This document shows positions 52,441-62,064 of a stretch of 64,000 bases of DNA, in pieces (the stretch's first letter is position 1; each line of letters begins with the position of its first letter). Location of the stretch: the NCBI RefSeq assembly GCF_036924535.1, contig NZ_JAZHRT010000001.1, forward strand, positions 5,022,001 through 5,086,000, in the 5' to 3' direction. Position numbers and translations under genes: made by a program. This stretch comes from Bradyrhizobium sp. AZCC 2262. Lineage in GTDB: Bacteria; Pseudomonadota; Alphaproteobacteria; Rhizobiales; Xanthobacteraceae. Under the pieces are notes generated by a model, which made no database searches, was not told the origin of the DNA, and was given only the letters and a program-made list of their open reading frames with translations.

Positions 52441-53415
52441 ATGCGCATCCTGGCCCTTGCGGGGCGGCGGCTTGCCGCCTCGATCCCGACCCTTGTGCTG
52501 ATCCTGATCGGCGTGTTCCTGCTGCTGCAGTTCGCGCCGGGCGACACCGTTGACGCCATGATGGCGCAAATGGGCGGCGGCGATGCCGCGACAGCCAGGG
52601 AGCTGCGAAAATTCTACGGGCTCGACCTCTCGATCCCGGCGCAGCTCGGCAATTATCTCTGGCGGCTGGTGCGGCTCGATCTCGGCTTCTCCTCGATCTA
52701 CGGCAAGCCGGTGGCGTCGGTCATTCTGGAGCGGCTGCCGCCGACGATCCTTTTGATGACCGCCTCGCTGTCGTTCGCCTTCTTCTTCGGGCTCGTATTC
52801 GGCGTGATTGCCGCCCGCGGCGTCAACCGCTGGCCGGACACGCTGATCTCCACACTCGGCCTGATCTTCTATGCGACGCCTTCGTTCTGGTTCGGCCTGA
52901 TGGCCATTGTCGTGTTCTCCGTCTACCTGCAATGGCTGCCGCCCGGCGGGTTCGAGGACATCGGCACCGTGCGAACCGGCATCTGGCGTGTGTTCGATAT
53001 TGCGAGCCACCTGGTGCTGCCGACGCTGACGCTTGGGCTGATCTTCCTCGCGATCTACTTGCGCATCATGCGCGCCTCGATGCTGGAAGTGCTCAATCTC
53101 GATTACGTCAGGACCGCGCGCGCAAAGGGCCTCGACGAGACCCGCGTGGTGACACGGCACGTGCTGCGCAATGCGCTGTTGCCGATGGTGACGCTGATCG
53201 GGCTGCAGGCCGGCACCATGCTGGGTGGATCGGTGGTGGTCGAAAGCGTGTTCTCGCTGCCGGGCCTCGGACGGCTTGCCTATGAATCGGTGGTGCAGCG
53301 CGACCTGAATACGCTGCTCGGAATCGTGTTCGTCTCGGCGCTGCTGGTGATATCAGTCAATTTCGTCGTCGACCTGATTTATGCGCGGCTCGATCCCCGC
53401 ATCACGGCGGGTTAG
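52441..53415 (+). CDS. Peptide/nickel-type ABC permease (DppB-like)
   Basis: A 324-residue permease with an N-terminal segment, an LQFAPGDTVDAMM loop and the transport domain ending FSLPGLGRLAYESVVQRDLN, a DppB pattern. It starts 24 bases after the binding-protein stop, and four bases separate it from the DppC-like gene. It forms the pore with that partner. Confidence 0.9.
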   Translation: MRILALAGRRLAASIPTLVLILIGVFLLLQFAPGDTVDAMMAQMGGGDAATARELRKFYGLDLSIPAQLGNYLWRLVRLDLGFSSIYGKPVASVILERLPPTILLMTASLSFAFFFGLVFGVIAARGVNRWPDTLISTLGLIFYATPSFWFGLMAIVVFSVYLQWLPPGGFEDIGTVRTGIWRVFDIASHLVLPTLTLGLIFLAIYLRIMRASMLEVLNLDYVRTARAKGLDETRVVTRHVLRNALLPMVTLIGLQAGTMLGGSVVVESVFSLPGLGRLAYESVVQRDLNTLLGIVFVSALLVISVNFVVDLIYARLDPRITAG

Positions 53416-53419
53416 CGCG

Positions 53420-54250
53420 ATGGACGCGATCAAACGCTATTTCCGAAGCCCCGCCGCCATCGCCGGCCTGATCCTGCTGCTCGTCGTGATCGCAATGGCG
53501 ATCTCCGCCGGCTGGCTTTATCCGCGCGATCCGCTGGCGCTGGCCGGCCGTCCGCTGATCTGGCCGTTCTCCAATCCGCGCTTCCTGCTCGGCACCGACA
53601 ATTCGGGACGCGATATCGCCGCCCAGATCTTCTATGGCGCACGGATATCGCTCTTGATCGGCGGTGTGGCGACTGCGATTGCCATCCTGATCGGCATCCT
53701 CGTCGGCGCCTTTGCCGGCTATTACGGCGGCTGGGTCGACAATGTCTTGATGCGGATCACCGAGGCGTTCCAGACGCTGCCGAATTTCGTGCTGCTGCTG
53801 GTGCTGGTCGCGGTGTTCGGCTCGACGCTGACCACCGTCACCATCGCGGTCGGCGTGGTGTCATGGCCGGCGCCGGCGCGGCTGACCCGCGCCGAGTTTC
53901 TGTCATTGCGCAACCGCGAATTCGTTCAGGCCGGGCGGACGCTCGGCATGAAGAATATCCAGCTCATCTTTGGCGAGATCCTGCCCAACGCGCTGCCGCC
54001 GGTGATTGTCTATGCCAGCGTCGTGATGGCGGTCGCGATCCTGCTGGAAAGCGCGCTCGCGTTCCTGCGACTGTCCGATCCCAACGTGGCGTCGTGGGGC
54101 AATCTGATTGGGCTGGGCCGCGACGTGCTGCGCGTGCAGTGGTATGTCTCGGCGATCCCGGGGATTGCCATCCTCGTCACCGTGCTCGCGGTGTCGCTGG
54201 TCGGCCAGGGCCTCAACGACGCGCTCAATCCGAGGCTCAAGGGCCGATGA
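53420..54250 (+). CDS. Peptide/nickel-type ABC permease (DppC-like)
   Basis: A 276-residue permease from MDAIKRYFRSP at 53420. The DppC markers are LLGTDNSGRDIAAQIFYGAR and an EAA-type region FLSLRNREFVQAGRTLGMKN. Its stop overlaps the ATPase start as ATGA. The second half carries about five membrane segments. Confidence 0.9.
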   Translation: MDAIKRYFRSPAAIAGLILLLVVIAMAISAGWLYPRDPLALAGRPLIWPFSNPRFLLGTDNSGRDIAAQIFYGARISLLIGGVATAIAILIGILVGAFAGYYGGWVDNVLMRITEAFQTLPNFVLLLVLVAVFGSTLTTVTIAVGVVSWPAPARLTRAEFLSLRNREFVQAGRTLGMKNIQLIFGEILPNALPPVIVYASVVMAVAILLESALAFLRLSDPNVASWGNLIGLGRDVLRVQWYVSAIPGIAILVTVLAVSLVGQGLNDALNPRLKGR

Positions 54251-55878
54251 GCGCGACGGAGACCATCCTCTCACTTGATCGCTTGAGTGTCCGCCTGCCC
54301 CGCGGCGCGGACCGGACACATGCGCTCAGGGATGTCTCGCTGGAGATCGCGTCGAACGAAATCCTCTGCGTGGTCGGCGAATCCGGCTCCGGCAAGTCGA
54401 TGATGGCCAACGCCGTCATGCGGCTGTTGCCCAACGAGGTGACGATCGACGACGGCCGGATCATGTTCGAGGGCCGCGATCTCTGCGCAGCGACATTTGC
54501 CGAAATGCGTGAGGTGCGCGGCGCCGGCATTGCGATGATTTTTCAGGAGCCGATGACGGCGCTCAATCCGCTGCGCACCATCGGCGACCAGATCGCGGAA
54601 ATGTTCTCGATCCACACCGAACTGTCGAAGGCCGAGATCAGCGCGAAGGTGCTGGCCCTGCTCGCCGACGTCCGCATTCCCGACCCCAAGGTCGCGGCAA
54701 AGGCCTATCCGCATGAGCTGTCGGGCGGTCAACGGCAGCGCGCGATGATCGCGATGGCGCTGGCGCTCGATCCAAAACTGCTGATCGCGGACGAGCCGAC
54801 GACCGCGCTCGACGTCACCACCCAGGCGCAAATTCTAAAACTGATCCGCGACCTGCAGCAGCGTCGCAAGACCGCGGTCATGTTCATTACCCATGATTTC
54901 GGCGTGGTCGCCGAGATTGCCGACTGCGTGGTGGTGATGCAGCACGGCGTCATCGTCGAACAGGGCACGGCCTCTGACGTGCTGAACACGCCGCAGCATG
55001 CCTACACAAAACAGCTCATCGCCGCCGTGCCGCCGCTGAAAGCGCCGCCACCGCGCGCGCTGGCCGCCGACAACATCCTGACGATCACAGATTTATCGAA
55101 AACCTACCGCACCGGCGGCTTTCTGGGGCGCGGAGCCCGCGTGACGCCGGCCGTCAGGAACGTGTCGCTCAACCTGCCGCGCGGCGCAACGCTCGGCATC
55201 GTCGGCGAATCCGGCTCCGGCAAATCGACGCTGGCGCGCTGCATCGTGCGGCTGATCGATCCGGACACAGGCTCCATCGTGCTCGATGGCAACGACTGGG
55301 CGACGATGACGCATGAAAACGTCCGCCGCGAGACGCGGCATATCCAGGTGGTGTTTCAGGATCCGTTCGCTTCCCTCAATCCGCGCCGCAAGGCGGCTGA
55401 GCTGGTGGCGCAGGGGCCGATCGTGCACGGCACGCCGCGCGCCCAGGCCATTGCGGACGCGAAGGTACTGTTTTCGCTGGTCGGGCTTGATCCTTCCTCC
55501 GCCGACCGTTTTCCGCATGAATTCTCCGGCGGCCAGCGGCAGCGCATCGGGCTGGCCCGCGCGCTGGCGCTGAAGCCGGACGTGCTCGTCGCCGACGAGC
55601 CGGTATCGGCGCTGGATGTTTCCGTGCAGGCGCTGGTGCTGAAACTGCTTGCCGAATTGCGCGCTCGGCTCGGGCTTTCCATCGTGTTTATTACGCATGA
55701 TCTCAGGGTTGCGGCGCAAATCTGCGATCTCGTTGCGGTGATGAAGGACGGTGAAGTGGTCGAACATGGGCTGGCGGGCGAAGTGTTCGGCAATCCGCAG
55801 CACGCTTACACGCGAGCGCTGCTCGACTCGATTCCCGGTGGCGCGTTTGCGCGGGAGCATGATACGGAAGCAGTGTAG
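54247..55878 (+). CDS. Fused double ATP-binding protein of a peptide-type ABC importer
   Basis: A 543-residue protein with two ATPase domains in one chain, equivalent to DppD plus DppF. Domain 1 has Walker [19 protein letters not shown] and [12 protein letters not shown]. Domain 2 has [18 protein letters not shown] and [12 protein letters not shown]. The start was set at the ATGA overlap with the permease gene. The importer at 9.6-20.9 kb keeps its two ATPases separate, so the two systems are not recent copies. Confidence 0.92.
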   Translation: MSATETILSLDRLSVRLPRGADRTHALRDVSLEIASNEILCVVGESGSGKSMMANAVMRLLPNEVTIDDGRIMFEGRDLCAATFAEMREVRGAGIAMIFQEPMTALNPLRTIGDQIAEMFSIHTELSKAEISAKVLALLADVRIPDPKVAAKAYPHELSGGQRQRAMIAMALALDPKLLIADEPTTALDVTTQAQILKLIRDLQQRRKTAVMFITHDFGVVAEIADCVVVMQHGVIVEQGTASDVLNTPQHAYTKQLIAAVPPLKAPPPRALAADNILTITDLSKTYRTGGFLGRGARVTPAVRNVSLNLPRGATLGIVGESGSGKSTLARCIVRLIDPDTGSIVLDGNDWATMTHENVRRETRHIQVVFQDPFASLNPRRKAAELVAQGPIVHGTPRAQAIADAKVLFSLVGLDPSSADRFPHEFSGGQRQRIGLARALALKPDVLVADEPVSALDVSVQALVLKLLAELRARLGLSIVFITHDLRVAAQICDLVAVMKDGEVVEHGLAGEVFGNPQHAYTRALLDSIPGGAFAREHDTEAV

Positions 55879-55887
55879 CGGCATCGA

Positions 55888-55920
55888 CTCCCTCTCCCCG
55901 CGAAGAGCGGGGCGAGGGAG
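55888..55920. terminator. Strong hairpin between convergent genes
   Basis: A CTCCCTCTCCCCGC / GCGGGGCGAGGGAG stem with a short loop, ten bases after the ATPase stop. It belongs to the CCCTCTCCCCG repeat class. There is no clear T-run, so it may act as a repeat-derived terminator on both strands. Confidence 0.65.
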
Positions 55921-55942
55921 AAGCGGCACCTCCCCGCTCGCA

Positions 55943-57247
55943 TCACACTATCTCTCTCGCATCTCGGCGGCGGTAGACCAGCAGCATCAGCGGGGCCAGT
56001 TTGCGCAGGATGCTGTGGGCGACAATGGGCACCGGCTCGGTGAACGGCAGCGCCAGCTCGTTTTCCGGCACGCCGCGAACGGCCTTGGCGAGTTCATTGC
56101 CGAGCGGGATCGTCAGCGCCACCGCGCGGCCGTTGCAGCCGGTCCAGCCATAGGCATTGGGCCCGAGCCTGTGGATGCGCGGCAGGAAATCCGTGGTCAT
56201 GCCGACATAACCGTTCCAGACATAATCGAACGAGACCTCGCCGATTTGCGGCCACAGCCGCTGCAGGCGCTCGGTGACGCGCGCCTTGATCCGCTCCACC
56301 TTGTTGCCGGGACCGATCACCGCGCCACCAGTGACGAGACGATTTCGCGCGTCATAGCGCGCGAAATAAAGCTCGCCATGGGTGTCCGACATCGCCTGCC
56401 GTCCCGGGATGATGGTCTTGCGGACGTTGTCCGACAGCGGCTGCGTCGCCATCTGCCAGGACAGCACCGGCATCACTTCGCGCGCGATATCAGGCGCCAG
56501 CGATTTGGAGAATTCGCTGCTATAGGCATTGGTCGCCACCACCAGCGCGCGGCCGGAGATTTCGCCCTTCGCCGTCTTCACCACCCAGCGGTCGTTGCGG
56601 CGCTCAAAGCTTTCCGCCGGAGAGCGCGCGTAGATGCGCGCGCCGAGACCGAGCACGGTGCGCGCGAGGCCGCGGGCCAGCGCCAGTGGATTGATGTGGC
56701 CGCCGGTCCTGTTCCAGAATCCGCCGAACCATGCATCCGAGCCCAGCATGTCCCGCGTCTGCTCGCGCGACAGCAACTCGACCGGCGCGCCGAACTTTGA
56801 CCATTGCCGAACCCGCCGCTCCGCTATCTTGATGCGGCGGGGAGAATGCACGGGCTGAACCCATCCGGCCTGTTCCCCTTCGGCGTCGATGTTGTAGCGC
56901 CTTGTCACGTCGAAGAGATAAGACGCGCTATCGCGCAGCATGCCGACAAAACGTTCTCCCGCCTCGCCGTGCTTCGCAAGAATGTCCTCCGGATCGGGCC
57001 GCGACAGCGTCGGAATCACCTGCCCGTTGTTGCGCCCGGAGGCGCCCCACCCCGGCTCGGCGGCCTCGATGATCGCGACATCGACGCCCGCTTCGCGCAG
57101 ATGCAGCGCGGTGGAAAGGCCGGTGAAGCCGCCGCCGATCACGATCACGTCCGCCTGCTGCGTGCCGGTCAGTTCGGGCAGATCAGGCCCTGATGGGGTC
57201 ACGGCCGCCCACAGCGAATTGGGCCAGCGGACGTTACTCATATTCAT
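55943..57247 (-). CDS. FAD-dependent amine/amino-acid oxidoreductase (DadA/PuuB-like)
   Basis: A 434-residue DAO-family flavoprotein. The FAD motif is DVIVIGGGFTGLSTALHL at about residue 30, followed by WGASGRNNGQVIP, the covalent-flavin-free pattern of gamma-glutamylputrescine oxidase-like proteins. The C-terminal FAD loop is GYVGMTTDFLPRIHRLG and WTGCNGRAVALTIPLG. AAGGATACCG precedes the ATG. It faces the importer operon convergently and probably oxidises an amine or N-methyl amino acid. Confidence 0.85.
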   Translation of the reverse strand: MNMSNVRWPNSLWAAVTPSGPDLPELTGTQQADVIVIGGGFTGLSTALHLREAGVDVAIIEAAEPGWGASGRNNGQVIPTLSRPDPEDILAKHGEAGERFVGMLRDSASYLFDVTRRYNIDAEGEQAGWVQPVHSPRRIKIAERRVRQWSKFGAPVELLSREQTRDMLGSDAWFGGFWNRTGGHINPLALARGLARTVLGLGARIYARSPAESFERRNDRWVVKTAKGEISGRALVVATNAYSSEFSKSLAPDIAREVMPVLSWQMATQPLSDNVRKTIIPGRQAMSDTHGELYFARYDARNRLVTGGAVIGPGNKVERIKARVTERLQRLWPQIGEVSFDYVWNGYVGMTTDFLPRIHRLGPNAYGWTGCNGRAVALTIPLGNELAKAVRGVPENELALPFTEPVPIVAHSILRKLAPLMLLVYRRRDAREIV

Positions 57248-57321
57248 CGGTATCCTTTCTTGCAGGCAACTGACCGTTCTGCTTAGTTTAGCCCGCTAAC
57301 CAGCCCTGAGGAAATAACAGA

Positions 57322-58176
57322 GTGGTACTCAAAAACGTCATCGGAATCGATCACGCCGTGGTCATGGTGAAGGATCTCGACAAGGCGGCCGAAAACTACA
57401 AGCGGCTGGGCTTCACCGTGTCACCGCGCGGCACCCACAGCGCGCATATGGGATCGGGCAATTACACCATCATGTTCGATCCCGACTATATGGAATTGCT
57501 CGGCGTGCTCAGGCCGACGGAGCATAATGAGCCGGCGCGGGCATTCCTTGAAAAAAGCGGTGAAGGTATCGAGCGTATCGCTTTCACCGCCGTGGACTCG
57601 GCGCGGGGCGCGGAAGAAATTCTCGCGCGAGGTTATGTCCCCGTTGGCCCCACCGATTTCGAGCGGCCGGTGACGATGCCTGACGGGACCGAAGCCGCAG
57701 CCAGGTTCCGGACCTTTCAATGGCCGACGGTGGAAGCGCCGGGCGGCGTGCGCATCTTCGCCTGCCAGCACAAGACGCGCGAGACGGTATGGATTCCCGA
57801 ACTGATGAAGCATGCCAACGGCGCCAAGCGCCTGAAGCAGGTGCTGATCGTCGCGCCGGAGCCGGCCAAGGAAGCCGCGCATATGTCCAAGCTGATCGAT
57901 CGTGACGTGCGCAACGATTCCGATGGCGCGATCGCGGTGCCCTCTGGTGGGGATCGCGCCGATTTCGTATTCCTGACCAAAGATCAACTCGGCAAGCGCT
58001 ATCCCGGCGTGTCGCTGGCCGGCCTGCCCGAACGCGGCGGCGCGGGGCTCGTGATCGTGGCCGACGTCGCAGCGGCGGAAAAGGCGCTGGGCGCGACCGG
58101 TGTGAAGGGCGCTAGCGGCGTTGTGGTGCCGCCCGCCGCCGGCAACGGCACCCTGCTCGCCTTCGTGAAAGCATAG
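57322..58176 (+). CDS. VOC-family (glyoxalase-like) protein
   Basis: A 284-residue protein starting at a GTG with GAGGAAAT before it. The N-terminal half matches the Glyoxalase_3 type: IGIDHAVVMVKDLDKAAENYKRLGF, with His and Glu as probable metal ligands (IDHAV, YMELLGV). The second half is a diverged copy. There is no signal peptide. It diverges from the FAD oxidoreductase gene with 74 bases between, so the two may share regulation. The reaction is unknown. Confidence 0.82.
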   Translation: MVLKNVIGIDHAVVMVKDLDKAAENYKRLGFTVSPRGTHSAHMGSGNYTIMFDPDYMELLGVLRPTEHNEPARAFLEKSGEGIERIAFTAVDSARGAEEILARGYVPVGPTDFERPVTMPDGTEAAARFRTFQWPTVEAPGGVRIFACQHKTRETVWIPELMKHANGAKRLKQVLIVAPEPAKEAAHMSKLIDRDVRNDSDGAIAVPSGGDRADFVFLTKDQLGKRYPGVSLAGLPERGGAGLVIVADVAAAEKALGATGVKGASGVVVPPAAGNGTLLAFVKA

Positions 58177-58233
58177 GCGTGCAATGCTTCCCTAGGCAAC
58201 GAGCAGGCCATCGACTGACGATGCGGATCAGGC

Positions 58234-59559
58234 TTAGCCTTCGTATTGCAGCACATGCATGCCGGCGTTCCAGTCGCTGACATACATCAACCCCTCCGGG
58301 GTGACGTAGGTGTCGCAGGTCTTTGCGGCCAGAGAAATGTTAGGCCGCGGATCCACCAGCTTGCCGGGCACCGGCGGCACCCAATAGGCAATCTCCTTCG
58401 GCACGAAGGCATCCCTGATGTCGAACACCCGCACCCCAGCCGTATTGTAGGTAGCGAACACCGTCTCTTCACTTTGGAACGAGCCGGGCCGGTTTTCGTG
58501 CAAATTGTGCGGCCCGAACGTCCCGATGCTGCAGAAATCGCGTTCGCGTGGTGTCGGCAGCGTCGATATCGGCACCGGATTTTCGGGAGCGCGGACGTCG
58601 ACAATGAACGTGTAGAACAAGCCCTTGGCGCATTTTTCGGCATTCGCCTCGTCGGCCACGACGGCTAATCCCCGCTTGGGCAATGGCAGAGGCGTATGCG
58701 TTCCCCCGGGGAAAGGCGGCGACCAGTTGATGCGCGAAATCAGTGTGGGCTTTGCGGGATCGCTGATGTCGTGGATAGTGAAGCCGCCATCGCGCCACGC
58801 CGCATAGCCGCGGTTACCGGCGGTGATCATGTGATGCAGGGCGACGCGCTTGCCTTTGGGCAAGTCAGGCTCGGCGGCGGCGCGGTTCATGCCGGGCAGC
58901 CACCATCTGGAGACGATCTCCGGCTTGGCCGTGTTCTGCAGGTCGACGATGCACAGGATGTGGTCGGTGAAGCCGTCGAAATGCGCCGAGACATAGGCGT
59001 AGCGTCCTCCCGGCCACCACAGGCGGTTGATCCCGAAGCCAGGCATTTCGAGGAATGCAATTTCGCGCATCTCGTTTGGCCTGGAGATGTCGTGGATCGA
59101 CAGGCCGGACCGGAATTTCTTGCGGTAGGTGATGCTGTCGGCCAGGTTGTTCTCGAAGTAGCCGCGCATGCTGTCATAGGATTGCATCGCCACGATGTTG
59201 GCGCCGTTGGCAAGCAGCATCAGATCGTCCGAAACCTGCAGGTGATGGGTACGCGTGTACTGGCCCGCGGTGAAGAAGCCTGTGGGCTTCAGGTTGCGTG
59301 GGTCCGACGCATCCAGAATGGTGACGCCGTCGCTGAACATGTGCCCGACGTAAACGTGCTTCTTGTTGACCATCACCTGTACGCTGTCGGGCCGTCCGCC
59401 GATGTCGCTGTAGGAAATGTGCTTGATGCCCTTCCCGATTCCTTGCGGAGGAATTTCGGCATCGGCAGCGAATGCGGGCGCAGACAGACTGGACATCGCA
59501 GCGGTCCCAGCCAGCGCACCGAGTTGTTTCAAGTACTGGCGGCGCGAAAGTTCAGGCAT
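58234..59559 (-). CDS. Tat-exported LVIVD-repeat propeller protein
   Basis: A 441-residue protein with a twin-arginine signal SRRQYLKQLGALAGTAAM and cleavage near PAFAAD. The rest repeats the LVIVD-type pattern: VYVGHMFSDGVTILDASDPRNL, LSIHDISRPNEMREIAFLEMPG, GGFTIHDISDPAKPTLIS, AGVRVFDIRDAFVPKEIAYW. This gives a beta-propeller likely exported folded. It is alone on its strand. Function unknown. Tat export suggests a bound cofactor or fast folding. Confidence 0.8.
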   Translation of the reverse strand: MPELSRRQYLKQLGALAGTAAMSSLSAPAFAADAEIPPQGIGKGIKHISYSDIGGRPDSVQVMVNKKHVYVGHMFSDGVTILDASDPRNLKPTGFFTAGQYTRTHHLQVSDDLMLLANGANIVAMQSYDSMRGYFENNLADSITYRKKFRSGLSIHDISRPNEMREIAFLEMPGFGINRLWWPGGRYAYVSAHFDGFTDHILCIVDLQNTAKPEIVSRWWLPGMNRAAAEPDLPKGKRVALHHMITAGNRGYAAWRDGGFTIHDISDPAKPTLISRINWSPPFPGGTHTPLPLPKRGLAVVADEANAEKCAKGLFYTFIVDVRAPENPVPISTLPTPRERDFCSIGTFGPHNLHENRPGSFQSEETVFATYNTAGVRVFDIRDAFVPKEIAYWVPPVPGKLVDPRPNISLAAKTCDTYVTPEGLMYVSDWNAGMHVLQYEG

Positions 59560-59728
59560 GGTCGCTACCCCCCGGAAAGCCAGTCTGTCTTCGCTCGCTG
59601 CAGTCTGGCCGCAGTCGATGATGCAGACTTTAGAAGTTGGGCGACGCTAAACCCGTTTGGACTGGTTCGTAAACTGTCAATCCTGCGTTCGCCCTCGGGT
59701 CATTCGCGGCGGCCCTCGCGCCAAAATA

Positions 59729-59741
59729 CCCTACAATAGGG
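59729..59741. promoter_or_regulatory. Short palindrome CCCTACAATAGGG before the sugar-type importer
   Basis: Perfect 5-bp arms around CAA, 68 bases upstream of the binding-protein start. It is short and may be chance. The 250-base gap holds no other clear element; a GGGAGAG ribosome site lies just before the start codon. Confidence 0.25.
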
Positions 59742-59809
59742 CTATGCAGACCGCGGCCGGGCGCTAGAATTCGCGCAAAACAAGCCGATCTCCAGGGAGA
59801 GTAACAACA

Positions 59810-61135
59810 ATGAAAAATCATCCGATCTCGCGCCGCACACTTCTGGCTGGCACGGCCGCCGCCGGTGCGCTCGGCCTCACCGGCTTTCCCGCGCGCGCAG
59901 AGGTGCAATGGAAGAAATATGCCGGCACCAAGCTCGAGGTGATTCTCGCCAAGGGCCCGCGCGGCGACAATCTGCAGAAGTACATCAAGGAATTCACCGA
60001 ACTCACGGGCATCCAGGTCGAATCCGAGCAGATCCCCGAGCAGCAACAGCGCCAGAAGGCCGTGATCGAACTCGCTTCGGGCAAGCCGAGTTTCGACGTC
60101 ATTCATCTGAGCTATCACGTGCAGAAGCGGCAGTTCGAAAAAGGCGGCTGGCTTGCCGACATGTCCGGTTACATGAAGGACCCGAACCTCACCGCACCCG
60201 ACCTCGTCGAGAACGACTTCTCGGCCGCGGGCCTGCAATACGCCAAGAACGACAAGGGGCAGATGCTGTCGCTGCCGTGGTCGGTCGATTACTTCATCCT
60301 CTATTACAACAAGGAGATGTTCCAGAAGAAAGGCGTCGCCGTTCCCAAGACCTTTGACGAGATGGTCGCGGCGGCCGAAAAACTCACCGACGCCAAGGAA
60401 GGTACGTTCGGTTTCGTCGGGCGCGGCTTGCGCAACGCCAACATGACGCTGTGGACCAACTTCTTCCTCAATTACGGCGGCGAATTCCTGGACAGCAAGG
60501 GCGGCATCCTGACCGATGGCCCCGAGGCGATCGAGGCCACCAAGCTCTATCAGACGCTGCTGACCAAGGTTGCGCCTCCCGGCGTCGCCGGCTTCAACTG
60601 GATGGAGTCGATGGCGTCGTTCACGCAAGGCCGCTCGGCGATGTGGATCGACGGCGTCGGCTGGGCGCCGCCGCTGGAAGACCCGGCCGCCTCGCGCATC
60701 GTCGGCAAGGTCGGCTACACCGTCGTGCCCGCGGGGCCGAAGGGACAATATTCGGCGACCTATGGCGACGGCCTCGGCATTGCGGCGGCCAGCAAGAACA
60801 AGGAAGCTGCCTATCTGCTGTGCCAGTGGGCGGTCTCGAAGACGCAAGGTGCGCGGCTGTTGCAGGCTGGCGGCGGCGTGCCGTTCCGCAACTCGATCCT
60901 CAACGATCCCGAAATTCAGAAGGGCGTGAAGATGCCGCCGGAGTGGCTGAAGTCGGTGATTGATTCCGCCAAGATCAGCAAGCTCGGCCTGCCTGTTATC
61001 ATTCCGGTTGCGGAATTCCGCGACCTCGTCGGCGCGGCCATCACCTCGACCCTCGCAGGCGCCGATCCGGCCGCCGAATTGAAGAAGGCCCACGAGCAGT
61101 TCCGGCCGATCCTGGAGCGCAGCGAAAAAGCGTGA
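59810..61135 (+). CDS. Sugar-type ABC substrate-binding protein (family 1), Tat-exported
   Basis: A 441-residue protein with twin-arginine SRRTLLAGTAAAG and a cleavage region FPARAEV. The core is of the family 1 sugar/polyol binders: LEVILAKGPRGDNLQKYIKEF, YYNKEMFQKKGVAVPKTFDEM, and GRSAMWIDGVGW. The gene overlaps the next permease gene by four bases (GTGA). The ligand is probably a sugar, polyol or related compound. Confidence 0.9.
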   Translation: MKNHPISRRTLLAGTAAAGALGLTGFPARAEVQWKKYAGTKLEVILAKGPRGDNLQKYIKEFTELTGIQVESEQIPEQQQRQKAVIELASGKPSFDVIHLSYHVQKRQFEKGGWLADMSGYMKDPNLTAPDLVENDFSAAGLQYAKNDKGQMLSLPWSVDYFILYYNKEMFQKKGVAVPKTFDEMVAAAEKLTDAKEGTFGFVGRGLRNANMTLWTNFFLNYGGEFLDSKGGILTDGPEAIEATKLYQTLLTKVAPPGVAGFNWMESMASFTQGRSAMWIDGVGWAPPLEDPAASRIVGKVGYTVVPAGPKGQYSATYGDGLGIAAASKNKEAAYLLCQWAVSKTQGARLLQAGGGVPFRNSILNDPEIQKGVKMPPEWLKSVIDSAKISKLGLPVIIPVAEFRDLVGAAITSTLAGADPAAELKKAHEQFRPILERSEKA

Positions 61136-62064
61136 GTGCTGTGACACAGACTACTCCGGCCGCGGCGGAAGCCGCGCCGGAGCGTGAATGGCGGCCACCG
61201 TCCTACTGGCCCTTCGTGGTGCCGGCGCTGGTCGTCGTGCTGGCCGTGATCGTGTTTCCATGGCTGTTCACGATCTGGATGAGCCTCAACCAGTGGAAGG
61301 TCGGCTCGCCGACCACCTTTGTCGGGCTCGCCAATTACGTGCGGCTGCCGAGCGATCCCCGCTTCGTCGAGGCGGTCGGACACACCATCCTTTACACCGT
61401 CCTCTCCGTGTTGCTGCCGCTGATCTTCGGCACGTTCGCCGCCGTGGTGTTTCACGCCAAATTCCCCGGGCGTGGCTTCCTGCGCGGGATCTTCATCATG
61501 CCGATGATGGCGACGCCCGTGGCGATCGCGCTGGTGTGGACCATGATGTTTCATCCACAGCTCGGCGTGCTCAATTACCTGCTCTCGCTGGTCGGCCTGG
61601 CGCCTCAGCTCTGGGTGTTTCACCCGGGGACGGTTATCCCGTCGCTGGTACTGGTCGAGACCTGGCAATGGACGCCGCTGGTGATGCTGATCGTGCTCGG
61701 TGGCCTGGCCGCGATCCCGACCGAACCTTACGAAAGCGCGCAAATCGACGGCGCCGGCGTCTGGCAGATGTTCCGCTACATCACCCTGCCGCTGATCACG
61801 CCGTTCCTGTTCATCGCCGGGATGATCCGCATGATCGACGCGGTAAAGAGCTTCGATATCATCTTTGCGATCACGCAAGGAGGGCCCGGCTCGGCGTCGG
61901 AGACCATCAATCTCTATCTCTACAGCGTCGCCTTCATCTATTACGACCTCGGCTATGGTTCGGCGATCGCGGTGGTGTTCTTCCTGCTCATCGTTGCGAT
62001 GGCGGCCATGATGCTACACTTGCGCCAGCGCACCCTGTGGACCGAGATCGGCGGTGGCGCATGA
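61132..62064 (+). CDS. Sugar-type ABC permease (MalF/UgpA-like)
   Basis: A 310-residue permease with a GTG start overlapping the binding-protein stop (GTGA). It has about six membrane segments. The EAA-loop reads YESAQIDGAGVWQMFRYITLPLI, typical of CUT1 permeases. It overlaps the next permease gene by four bases (ATGA). It forms a heterodimer with that protein. Confidence 0.92.
   Translation: MSAVTQTTPAAAEAAPEREWRPPSYWPFVVPALVVVLAVIVFPWLFTIWMSLNQWKVGSPTTFVGLANYVRLPSDPRFVEAVGHTILYTVLSVLLPLIFGTFAAVVFHAKFPGRGFLRGIFIMPMMATPVAIALVWTMMFHPQLGVLNYLLSLVGLAPQLWVFHPGTVIPSLVLVETWQWTPLVMLIVLGGLAAIPTEPYESAQIDGAGVWQMFRYITLPLITPFLFIAGMIRMIDAVKSFDIIFAITQGGPGSASETINLYLYSVAFIYYDLGYGSAIAVVFFLLIVAMAAMMLHLRQRTLWTEIGGGA

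Noticed and set aside
59630..61147. Minus-strand 505-codon open frame opposite the sugar-binding protein
   Set aside because: It is antisense to a protein with a Tat signal and family motifs, and extends into the promoter region.
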